This document shows, piece after piece, positions 43,880-50,655 of a stretch of DNA of 64,000 bases. The position numbers and the translations under genes were made by a program. The DNA comes from an uncultured Bacteroidales bacterium (GTDB taxonomy: Bacteria; Bacteroidota; Bacteroidia; Bacteroidales; Porphyromonadaceae): contig CAMYPM010000003.1 of NCBI GenBank assembly GCA_947290775.1, positions 1 through 64,000 of the forward strand, written 5' to 3'. Within the stretch, counting starts at the first letter, position 1; every line of letters starts with the position of its first letter. The notes beneath the pieces are model-generated. The model ran no database searches. It was not told where the DNA came from and worked only from the letters and a program-made list of their open reading frames with translations.

Positions 43880-44448
43880 TATAATTTATCGATTGCGTTA
43901 TATAGGCGTTCTGTGATTTCCTCTACTTTCCCGGTCCCTTGAATCAAGTGATGCAGGCCCTGCTTACGATAGTAGTCAGCGATGGGAGCTGTTTGTGTGC
44001 GATAAACGGTCAGACGATTATTAATAGTATCAATATTATCGTCACTACGCCCTTCAATTTCTTTTCGGAGGAGTAAACGCTTTACCAACTCTTCTTCAGG
44101 AACATCTAATTCAAGCAGCGCACTTACTTGAATACCATGGTGGTGCATCATTGTATCCAAAGCTTTTGCTTGAGCAACTGTTCTGGGGAATCCATCAAAA
44201 AGGAATCCTGAGCAATCCTTTTTTTGTTCCATGGTGTGCTCAATAATCCCCACAACGACCTCGTCCGGCACCAGGTTGCCCTTGTCCATATAGGATTTTG
44301 CCGTTATGCCTAGGTCGGTACCCAAAGCAATCTCATTGCGGAGTATATCCCCCATAGAAATAGTACAGAGTTTATATCGTTCTTGAATAAACTTTCCTTG
44401 CGTACCTTTACCACTACCCGGAGGCCCAAAAAGTATTAGATTAATCAT
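43879..44448 (-). CDS. adk: Adenylate kinase (short form)
   Basis: The 189-residue enzyme interconverts ATP plus AMP and 2 ADP. Visible are the P-loop LFGPPGSGKGTQ, ISMGDILRNEI, DGFPRTVAQAKALD and RSDDNIDTINNRL. It is the short form without a zinc-binding LID, as is normal in Bacteroidetes. It sits between hpt (5 bp upstream) and obg (1-bp overlap). Confidence 0.97.
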   Translation of the reverse strand: MINLILFGPPGSGKGTQGKFIQERYKLCTISMGDILRNEIALGTDLGITAKSYMDKGNLVPDEVVVGIIEHTMEQKKDCSGFLFDGFPRTVAQAKALDTMMHHHGIQVSALLELDVPEEELVKRLLLRKEIEGRSDDNIDTINNRLTVYRTQTAPIADYYRKQGLHHLIQGTGKVEEITERLYNAIDKL

Positions 44449-44453
44449 ATATT

Positions 44454-44996
44454 TTATTCTTCTATTTGGTATATGTCTTTTAGCATTCTGCCTCGACCAT
44501 CGAAGTCAAGTCCATGCCCTACTATGAATTTATTCTCAATTTCTAATCCCACATAGTCGCAAGTGACCACATTAGTCAAGGCTTCCGGCTTGATTAGCAT
44601 AGCGGCTATACGTACTTCCTCAGCCCCTTCATCAAGATACTTCTTTTTGAGACATGCCATCGTATACCCTGTATCAATCAAATCTTCTATTATAATCACG
44701 GTTCGACCCTTTACCGGTATTCCAAGAGGCATAATCTCCTTTAGAGAAGCTGATGAATGAAGCCCTTGATAGCTTGAGTAGCGTGCAAAGCCCACTTCTG
44801 CCGGAATATCAATTTGCTTCATTAGCTCCGAAGCAAACATGAAAGCCCCATTCATAATGCATACGAAAAGGCAATCGCGATCCGCTACATCTTTTCTTAT
44901 CTCATTAGCCAAGCGAGCAATCTGTACTTCTATTTCCTCTGCAGTGATATAGGGTACAAACTTTTTGCCAAAGAGCGTTATTGCGTCCATATTCAA
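44454..44996 (-). CDS. hpt: Hypoxanthine phosphoribosyltransferase
   Basis: The 180-residue purine salvage enzyme makes IMP or GMP from the free base and PRPP. It has the FVCIMNGAFMFASELM loop, VGFARYSSYQGL, the PRPP-binding motif VIIIEDLIDTGYTM and VGHGLDFDGRGR near the C-terminus. Length is normal. It lies 15 bp after the ABC permease gene and 5 bp before adk, so nucleotide salvage and kinase genes are co-expressed. Confidence 0.95.
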   Translation of the reverse strand: MNMDAITLFGKKFVPYITAEEIEVQIARLANEIRKDVADRDCLFVCIMNGAFMFASELMKQIDIPAEVGFARYSSYQGLHSSASLKEIMPLGIPVKGRTVIIIEDLIDTGYTMACLKKKYLDEGAEEVRIAAMLIKPEALTNVVTCDYVGLEIENKFIVGHGLDFDGRGRMLKDIYQIEE

Positions 44997-45011
44997 TAGT
45001 TTGTAGGTGTT

Positions 45012-46355
45012 TTACTTATAGGAGATCCATCTACCTATCTCTTTCAAGGTTGGCTTCTTGCCGTACATAAGTATTCCAATCCGATATATGCGTGCACTAA
45101 GCCAGACAATAAGCCATGCAGTGCCGTATAGTATCAGTACACTTAGTATTTGTTGCCAGATAGGCACTCCAAAAGGTATGCGTACAAGCATCACAACCGG
45201 TGAGGTAAAAGGTATAAAGGAGCACCATATAGCGAGTGGCCCCTCAGGATTATTGATGCTACCAAAACCGGCATAGAAACCGAACATTAGCAGTATCATC
45301 ACCGGCATAATGAATTGTGCACTATCTTCGTCATTTGATACAGAAGCACCAAGGGCTGCAAAGAGAGCTGCAAAAAGCAGATAGCCCCCAACAAAGAAAA
45401 GAATGAACATCGATATCAAGTGTGGGAAGTTGACTGAAGAGAGAATACTAATAGAATCTTGTAACTCTTTGAAACTATCAGCTCCCATCCCAGCCGCCAT
45501 ACCGGTGATATCAGCTTGTTGCATCGTTACTAAGGAGCTTAAATCTACTGCAGAACCCACCATGATTAGCATAAGAATGAATAGTAATAGACCTCCAAAG
45601 GCAATCCATAGTAGCATTTGGAGTAATCCAACTAATCCTATTCCCAATATTTTGCCAGCCATGAGGTCAAAGGGCTTAACACTTGAAACCATTACCTCCA
45701 TAATACGATTCTTCTTTTCCTCCATTACTCCGTTCATGACAGAACCTCCGAATGAAGAAATAAAGTAGAAGCTAACAAATGCGAAAATCATACCGATTAT
45801 ACCGGCCATTGTACCACTTGAACGCTGTATCTCTCCATTTTCTTTCCATCGGTAGGTAGGTATGGATAAGGTGAAGCGAATATCTGCTACGATTTGCTCT
45901 ATATCGCTTGTCTCATAAGCCTTTAATTTGAGATCTGATACGTGCTCAGAGAGCTTGTCGGTGATATACCCGGTCAAAGTAGCAGGCATCTGCTTATATG
46001 AATACAAAGCAATAGCATCCGGGTGAGTGACGAGATCATTATCTATGACGAGTACTCCGGTAAAGTCCTCTTCACCATTCAATTCTGTTTTCTGCAGTTC
46101 TTCAAGGGTGTACTGCGTTTCTACAAAGCTGTAGTCGCTATTTCCCTGCAGAACGCTCGCGTAGTGTTCGTTTGTATGATCTATAACAGCGATCTTTTCC
46201 TTTCCTATGCTTAGCATTCCTAAAAAGATGGGTAATGCGATTAAAGCAATCATCAGAATAGGAACAATCAAAGTTACAACAATGAAGGAGCGTTTCCTTA
46301 CACGAGTATTGAATTCTCTCCCAATGACAATACCTATTTTATTTCCTCTCTTCAT
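45012..46355 (-). CDS. ABC-2 type transporter permease
   Basis: The 447-residue membrane protein starts with a transmembrane helix (about 23-46), then a large non-cytoplasmic domain (about 50-180), then five or six more helices (about 187-430). FNTRVRKRSFIVVTLIVPILMI and GVMEEKKNRIMEVMVSSVKPFDLMAGKILGIG are hallmarks of the NatB/YhaP-type ABC-2 permeases that work as exporters, often of sodium or peptide-like compounds. Its ATP-binding partner overlaps it by 4 bp. The actual substrate is unknown. Confidence 0.9.
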   Translation of the reverse strand: MKRGNKIGIVIGREFNTRVRKRSFIVVTLIVPILMIALIALPIFLGMLSIGKEKIAVIDHTNEHYASVLQGNSDYSFVETQYTLEELQKTELNGEEDFTGVLVIDNDLVTHPDAIALYSYKQMPATLTGYITDKLSEHVSDLKLKAYETSDIEQIVADIRFTLSIPTYRWKENGEIQRSSGTMAGIIGMIFAFVSFYFISSFGGSVMNGVMEEKKNRIMEVMVSSVKPFDLMAGKILGIGLVGLLQMLLWIAFGGLLLFILMLIMVGSAVDLSSLVTMQQADITGMAAGMGADSFKELQDSISILSSVNFPHLISMFILFFVGGYLLFAALFAALGASVSNDEDSAQFIMPVMILLMFGFYAGFGSINNPEGPLAIWCSFIPFTSPVVMLVRIPFGVPIWQQILSVLILYGTAWLIVWLSARIYRIGILMYGKKPTLKEIGRWISYK

Positions 46356-47287
46356 CTTACTATCTCCTTTTGTTGTTCTACTGTAGAAATAAAGATATCA
46401 TTCATCGAAGGAATCTCTTCCTCAAAGAGTTGTATTTCACAGCGAGTCGGTAGAGCCTCAATGATTGAACGGTTGCTTTGCTCTCTGTTTCGTTCTATTC
46501 GAAGCGTTTGTTTATCTCCTTCAAACTTCTTTTCTCGCACAACGAAAGCAGATAGTTCTTCATCTGTCAGCGGTGTACTACAACGGAGTATTACATTGAT
46601 AATTCCCTTACCGAATTGCTCTCTCACTTCAGATACTTGTCCGCTCAGCACAACTTTTGAATGGTTGATCAGAGCTATATCATCACAGAGTTCTTCCACT
46701 GATTGCATATTGTGTGTGGAAAAGATAACCGTCTTTCCTCTATCTCTTAGAGCGAGTATCTCGCGCTTTAGTAACTCCGCGTTCACAGGGTCAAAGCCAC
46801 TAAAGGGTTCGTCAAAAATAAGTAAGTCGGGGTCATGGATAACGGTGCAAATAAATTGCACTTTCTGTTGCATCCCTTTACTCAGTTCCTCTACTTTTTT
46901 GTTCCACCAGTCGTTGATATCAAACTTTTCAAACCACTCGCGTAGGCGTTTTGCGGCTGTTGCTTTGTCCACTCCTTTGAGGCGTGCCAAGTAGATAGCC
47001 TGTTCACCAACTTTCATTTTGCGATAGAGCCCTCTCTCTTCCGGAAGATACCCGATGCGGGCCACGTCAGCAGTACTGAATGGCTTCCCATCCAGGTAAA
47101 TTTTACCTGAGTCAGGAGCGGTGATTCTATTGATAATTCGGATAAGTGTCGTTTTACCGGCTCCGTTGGGTCCTAATAGTCCAAAGACAGTTCCACGGTG
47201 CACTTGTATGGATACATCATCCAATGCCAAATGCTTTGCGTAGCGTTTCACAACGTGCTCCGCTACCAAATATGCCTCTCTGGTCAT
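46352..47287 (-). CDS. ABC transporter ATP-binding protein (NatA type)
   Basis: The 311-residue ATPase carries Walker A (LGPNGAGKTT), the Q-loop, signature ELSKGMQQKVQ, Walker B LLIFDEPFSGFDP and the H-loop FSTHNMQS. The C-terminal extension (about 225-311) is typical of NatA-like exporters with ABC-2 permeases, and the matching permease follows with a 4-bp overlap. It is preceded by a TATCTTTG promoter box and separated from tig by 268 bp containing hairpins. Confidence 0.92.
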   Translation of the reverse strand: MTREAYLVAEHVVKRYAKHLALDDVSIQVHRGTVFGLLGPNGAGKTTLIRIINRITAPDSGKIYLDGKPFSTADVARIGYLPEERGLYRKMKVGEQAIYLARLKGVDKATAAKRLREWFEKFDINDWWNKKVEELSKGMQQKVQFICTVIHDPDLLIFDEPFSGFDPVNAELLKREILALRDRGKTVIFSTHNMQSVEELCDDIALINHSKVVLSGQVSEVREQFGKGIINVILRCSTPLTDEELSAFVVREKKFEGDKQTLRIERNREQSNRSIIEALPTRCEIQLFEEEIPSMNDIFISTVEQQKEIVR

Positions 47288-47319
47288 TTGCTCTCGGTTC
47301 TTTATCTGTTTTTACGAAG

Positions 47320-47327
47320 CAAAGATA
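47320..47327 (-). promoter_or_regulatory. Putative -7 box of the ABC-hpt-adk-obg cluster
   Basis: On the minus strand TATCTTTG followed by CTTC matches TAnnTTTG, 33 bp upstream of the ATPase gene. The -33 region is not clearly matched. Confidence 0.5.
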
Positions 47328-47366
47328 GCAATATTACCTCTATTTAGAGACTTTTGTCGGATGCTC

Positions 47367-47486
47367 TAGCCCCTCGCTCGGAGAAATGTGTAGGGGCTTC
47401 CCAAAAGAGAATTTGGATCCATGACATAGATCCTACTTGAAGAGCGAAGCCCCTCAGGATCTTTAAAAGACACCTGTGGGGCTTTT
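47367..47486 (-). terminator. Four-arm hairpin cluster downstream of tig
   Basis: Four related arms lie in order: AGCCCCT (47368-47374), AGGGGCTTC (47392-47400), GAAGCCCCT (47446-47454) and GGGGCTTTT (47478-47486). Arms 1-2, 2-3 and 3-4 can each pair, so alternative folds exist. It most likely ends tig transcription, though the T-run on the minus strand is weak. Confidence 0.45.
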
Positions 47487-47555
47487 GTATAGTGCTTCCC
47501 CTCTGTACATAGTCATAGGAAATGCCCATAACTATAATCCAGTGGGAACGATATA

Positions 47556-48986
47556 CTAATTGTCAGTCTTTTCAGTCTGCTCTTCTTGAGTCTTCTGCTC
47601 TTCTTCTTCAGCTGCTTGAGCTGCAAGGATCTCGTTGAATTTAGCCTCGAAATCCTCTTCGCTAAGTGACTCTTCCTTTACGCTTATACGTTCTTTGGCT
47701 GCTTCTGCTAGTTTGCGACTTAGCACAGAGTAGTGAGCATTGTAGATCATCTCCTCATTTTCCAAATTACGCTTTAGGAAGTCTTGTCCAAACTGACCGA
47801 TCATTTCGGGTGGAATCCCATATTGAAGGAGCTGACGCCACGTCATGTCGGCAATGTATTTACTTATTTCCTCTTGCTCTACTTTTATATCGTTGTTGCG
47901 AGCTGTCTCATCAATTAACGTTGTGTGCAAGAGAGCCTTGGTTAAGTTGTTATAGCGCTTTTCAACTTCGTCCTTACTTAGCTTTTCCAGTTCTTCCTCT
48001 TTGAAGAAGACCTTCATAAGTGTTTCTCTGTCTAATTCGGGGTTACCCAAGCGCTCTTTCAATACTTCCTGAAGTTGATTCTCAAATATGGTATTGGCAC
48101 GTTCTTTTTGGCTTTCCTCAATTAGCTCTTTCAACTTATTACGATAGGATGTCTCTTCCTTTATATCGGTACTCTCCCCAAAGCACTTCTTATAGTACTC
48201 TTCGCCTAACTCAGGAGCTATTGAACGAGAGATTTCTTCTATTGTGAAATCGAAGTCTCCCTTATGGTTTACTGCCTTTTCTTTATCAAGGCGAAGGGTA
48301 GAGGCAAGCTCTTGCTCATTGCCCTCGGCTGCATTAAAGGGATTATAACGAACGATGTCGCCCACTTTCTTACCTTCAAAAGCATCTCCCGCTTTGTTTT
48401 TCATCATGGAGGGCATAAGGTAAGTCTTTTCAACCACTACCGGCTCTTGTCCCTCTTCCGGTTCTACTTCTGTCAGCTTACCGATTAGCATATCCTTAGC
48501 CTCTACAGAAACGCTCTCCGGATTGATTTGATTGCGATTGCGGTCGCGAAGACGCTGATCTTCCTTGTCTATTGAAGCTTCGGAAACAGTGCTTGTATAG
48601 TAGGGAAGTTCAATTGATTTATCCAATGGTATATTTACTTCCGGACGCAGTGCCGCATGGAAGATAAATGTAATAGGATCTGCATCAAAAGAAAGCTCTT
48701 TCTCATTGATTAACAATGGTTGTCCGAAGAGGTGTAGCTTTTCTTCATCAGCGAGTCGCATAAGCTCCTTATTGAGGGTGTCGTTGACTACTTCTGTTTT
48801 CAAGCCGGCGCCAAAACGCTTTTCAATAAGAGAGGTAGGGACTTTACCTGGGCGGAATCCGGGGAACTTAGCATCGCGTGCTAATTTATTGCGACGCGTT
48901 TTATACTCGTCCTTATAATCGTCAGACGTTATTTCTATCGTGATCACCGCTCTCAGCGGCTCCTCTCTTTTAACTGAGCTATTCAT
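47556..48986 (-). CDS. tig: Trigger factor (ribosome-associated chaperone)
   Basis: The 476-residue chaperone binds the ribosome exit tunnel and helps nascent chains fold. It has the N-terminal ribosome-binding domain with the signature GFRPGKVPTSLIEKRFG (the core usually read as GFRxGKxP), a middle region corresponding to the PPIase-like domain but poorly conserved, and a long helical C-terminal domain (about 260-430). The last 40 residues are very acidic (AAEEEEQKTQEEQTEKTDN). In Bacteroidetes the PPIase motif is commonly degenerate. It is a single-gene unit with a repeat-containing promoter region upstream. Confidence 0.93.
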   Translation of the reverse strand: MNSSVKREEPLRAVITIEITSDDYKDEYKTRRNKLARDAKFPGFRPGKVPTSLIEKRFGAGLKTEVVNDTLNKELMRLADEEKLHLFGQPLLINEKELSFDADPITFIFHAALRPEVNIPLDKSIELPYYTSTVSEASIDKEDQRLRDRNRNQINPESVSVEAKDMLIGKLTEVEPEEGQEPVVVEKTYLMPSMMKNKAGDAFEGKKVGDIVRYNPFNAAEGNEQELASTLRLDKEKAVNHKGDFDFTIEEISRSIAPELGEEYYKKCFGESTDIKEETSYRNKLKELIEESQKERANTIFENQLQEVLKERLGNPELDRETLMKVFFKEEELEKLSKDEVEKRYNNLTKALLHTTLIDETARNNDIKVEQEEISKYIADMTWRQLLQYGIPPEMIGQFGQDFLKRNLENEEMIYNAHYSVLSRKLAEAAKERISVKEESLSEEDFEAKFNEILAAQAAEEEEQKTQEEQTEKTDN

Positions 48987-49027
48987 TTGGTTTGCTATTT
49001 CTTTCTTTTCTTCCTTGTTACAAAGTA

Positions 49028-49035
49028 CAAAGTTA
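49028..49035 (-). promoter_or_regulatory. Putative -7 box of tig
   Basis: On the minus strand TAACTTTG matches TAnnTTTG, about 42 bp before the tig start codon. A GTTG about 21 bp further upstream lies within the first copy of the tandem 23-bp repeat, so the duplication spans the -33 region. Confidence 0.5.
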
Positions 49036-49036
49036 G

Positions 49037-49082
49037 CAAATTTCCTATACTTGACGCAACAAATTTCCTATACTTGGCGCAA
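49037..49082. repeat. Tandem 23-bp duplication in the tig promoter
   Basis: Two adjacent copies (49037-49059 and 49060-49082) of a 23-bp unit containing AAATTTCCTATACTTG then RCGCAA differ at one position (A versus G). They abut the tig -7 box, and a complementary TTGCGCC follows at 49091. Confidence 0.85.
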
Positions 49083-49198
49083 AAGGATGTTGCGCCATTT
49101 CGGGAACGGTAGAAAGCAGTGTTGTATAGCCATATTTGGGTAAATAAAAAGGAGCGAAATACCTAAAGATGTCGTTTTTTTAGCGCTTTGTAAGCTCC

Positions 49199-49206
49199 TA
49201 CCTTTA
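49199..49206 (+). promoter_or_regulatory. Possible -7 box of the DUF4876 lipoprotein gene
   Basis: TACCTTTA is one base from TAnnTTTG and lies 88 bp before the start codon at 49294, with a T-rich segment about 20 bp upstream. It is the best promoter candidate for the surface-protein cluster, but weak. Confidence 0.3.
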
Positions 49207-49293
49207 CAAAAAAATTGGTAAGGGAAAAGCGAATCCCTTTCCACACAAAATATACATAAGAAAAAAGAACAGAAAAAATCGAATCAATCTAAA

Positions 49294-50505
49294 ATGAAAA
49301 CATCAAAATCTATTCTTTACGCCCTTTTGCTTAGCGCAAGCTCCCTCCTTTTAGCGGTAAGCTGTAAACAGGAGCCGAAAGGCGGTGGCGAAACAGCGAA
49401 ACAATGCAAAGTAACCTTGAAAATGGAGTTCCCCGAAAAGGTTGAACCCGAAACCCTTACGCTTACCGTAACTGATATGCGTACGCTTAAGGAAACAAAG
49501 CAAGATGTCGATAAAAAGAGTCTTTCTGCGGAAATTATGTTGGATGCTGGTACATACAACTTTTCCGTATCCGGCGAAACCGCAGATAAGCGTACCATAA
49601 TAGGGAAAAAAGAAAGTGTAGTAGTTAAGGAAGCGATGAGCCTGACTCTACCGCTACGCCTCGGTGAACCACCTGTTACGGATGAAAAGTGCCATCTTAT
49701 ATTTGGTGACATTTTCTTTAACGGCGAAACTAATGCCCAAATGATGCATCCGGACCAATATTTTATGGTAGTGAATAATGGGGATAAAATAGAGTATCTC
49801 GATGGTCTTTGCTATGGAATCACCGCACATGCCAATCCGCAGCCGGAGACTCCTTGGAGCAAATTTCTTATGGAAAAGAATGAATTGCCACTGAGTTGCA
49901 TCTATCAGATTCCCGGGAACGGCAAGAATTATCCCTTGGAACCGGGCAAATACGTCATTATTGCCGCAACGGCTATTAACCATCACACGGAGGATCAACC
50001 CAATTCAGTAGATCTTTCCGGAGCCGACTTTGAGCTTGTTTTCCCCGATGCAGAACTACCGAACGGATATAAGGTTACCGATACTGATAATCCGGATGTT
50101 CCCAATCTCAATATCATTGTCGATGCCTTCTTCGGTACAGCTATAGCTCATCCTCGTGGGTTCTGGCCTCCGTGCCTCTTTAAGATTAAAGGCGATGTTA
50201 AGGCATTCTTGCAACAACATATTATGCAGGTAAAAGATAAAAACGGTAAGTTGCAGAACTACTATACGATACCTACGGATATGATTTTGGATGGAGTTGA
50301 AACAGGTTGTGAGGGACAATTCAAAACTAGAGCCCTGCCCGTTACAGTTGATCAGGGTAACTTTTTCGTAACCGGATGCCATCGTCAGCAATTGGCGCAT
50401 CGTAAAACAGAAATGCGCAATGGTAGAACCTATTGGATAGATACTAACAATTCAACGAACGATTACGAACGCGTTCAAGGACAAAACGCATATCCAAAGA
50501 AATAA
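49294..50505 (+). CDS. DUF4876 family lipoprotein
   Basis: The 403-residue protein has a lipoprotein signal peptide with lipobox AVSC (Cys24). Residues about 38-128 form an Ig- or carboxypeptidase-regulatory-like beta domain (VTLKMEFPEKVEPETLTLTV, LDAGTYNFSVSGETAD). The rest matches the Bacteroidetes family DUF4876: LIFGDIFFNGETNAQ, CIYQIPGNGKNYPLEPGK, DTDNPDVPNLN, AHPRGFWPPCLFKIKGD and the C-terminal YWIDTNNSTNDYE. DUF4876 genes commonly stand next to TonB-dependent receptors and DUF6850 barrels, as here. It is probably a surface or outer-membrane lipoprotein working with the receptor; ligand unknown. Confidence 0.85.
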   Translation: MKTSKSILYALLLSASSLLLAVSCKQEPKGGGETAKQCKVTLKMEFPEKVEPETLTLTVTDMRTLKETKQDVDKKSLSAEIMLDAGTYNFSVSGETADKRTIIGKKESVVVKEAMSLTLPLRLGEPPVTDEKCHLIFGDIFFNGETNAQMMHPDQYFMVVNNGDKIEYLDGLCYGITAHANPQPETPWSKFLMEKNELPLSCIYQIPGNGKNYPLEPGKYVIIAATAINHHTEDQPNSVDLSGADFELVFPDAELPNGYKVTDTDNPDVPNLNIIVDAFFGTAIAHPRGFWPPCLFKIKGDVKAFLQQHIMQVKDKNGKLQNYYTIPTDMILDGVETGCEGQFKTRALPVTVDQGNFFVTGCHRQQLAHRKTEMRNGRTYWIDTNNSTNDYERVQGQNAYPKK

Positions 50506-50517
50506 CATCATCCTTCA

Positions 50518-50576
50518 TTGCACGTTTTCTCCTTACTCTTTGTTGTTAGGCAAAGAGTAGTGGGGAAAGTGTGCAA
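50518..50576 (+). terminator. Long hairpin between the lipoprotein and TonB receptor genes
   Basis: TTGCAC (50518-50523) pairs with GTGCAA (50571-50576), TTTCTCC with GGGGAAA, and ACTCTTTG (50535-50542) perfectly with CAAAGAGT (50551-50558), giving a stem of about 20 bp around an 8-nt loop, followed by TTCTTCC. It may reduce read-through into the receptor gene or stabilise the lipoprotein mRNA. Confidence 0.6.
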
Positions 50577-50655
50577 TTCTTCCATGTTCGTTATACGTAA
50601 GAGAACGGTTTTCCGTTCCCGTTTTCAGTTTTACGCAAAAATCTTATAGCTTTCT

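Larger units (their letters stand above)
48987..49293. other. Divergent region between tig and the surface-protein cluster
   Basis: The 307-bp gap holds the tig promoter box (49028-49035 minus), a tandem 23-bp duplication (49037-49082), a possible plus-strand promoter box (TACCTTTA at 49199-49206) and a small hairpin (GGTAAGGGA 49217-49225 with TCCCTTTCC 49234-49242) in the leader of the lipoprotein gene. No extra gene is seen. Confidence 0.6.
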
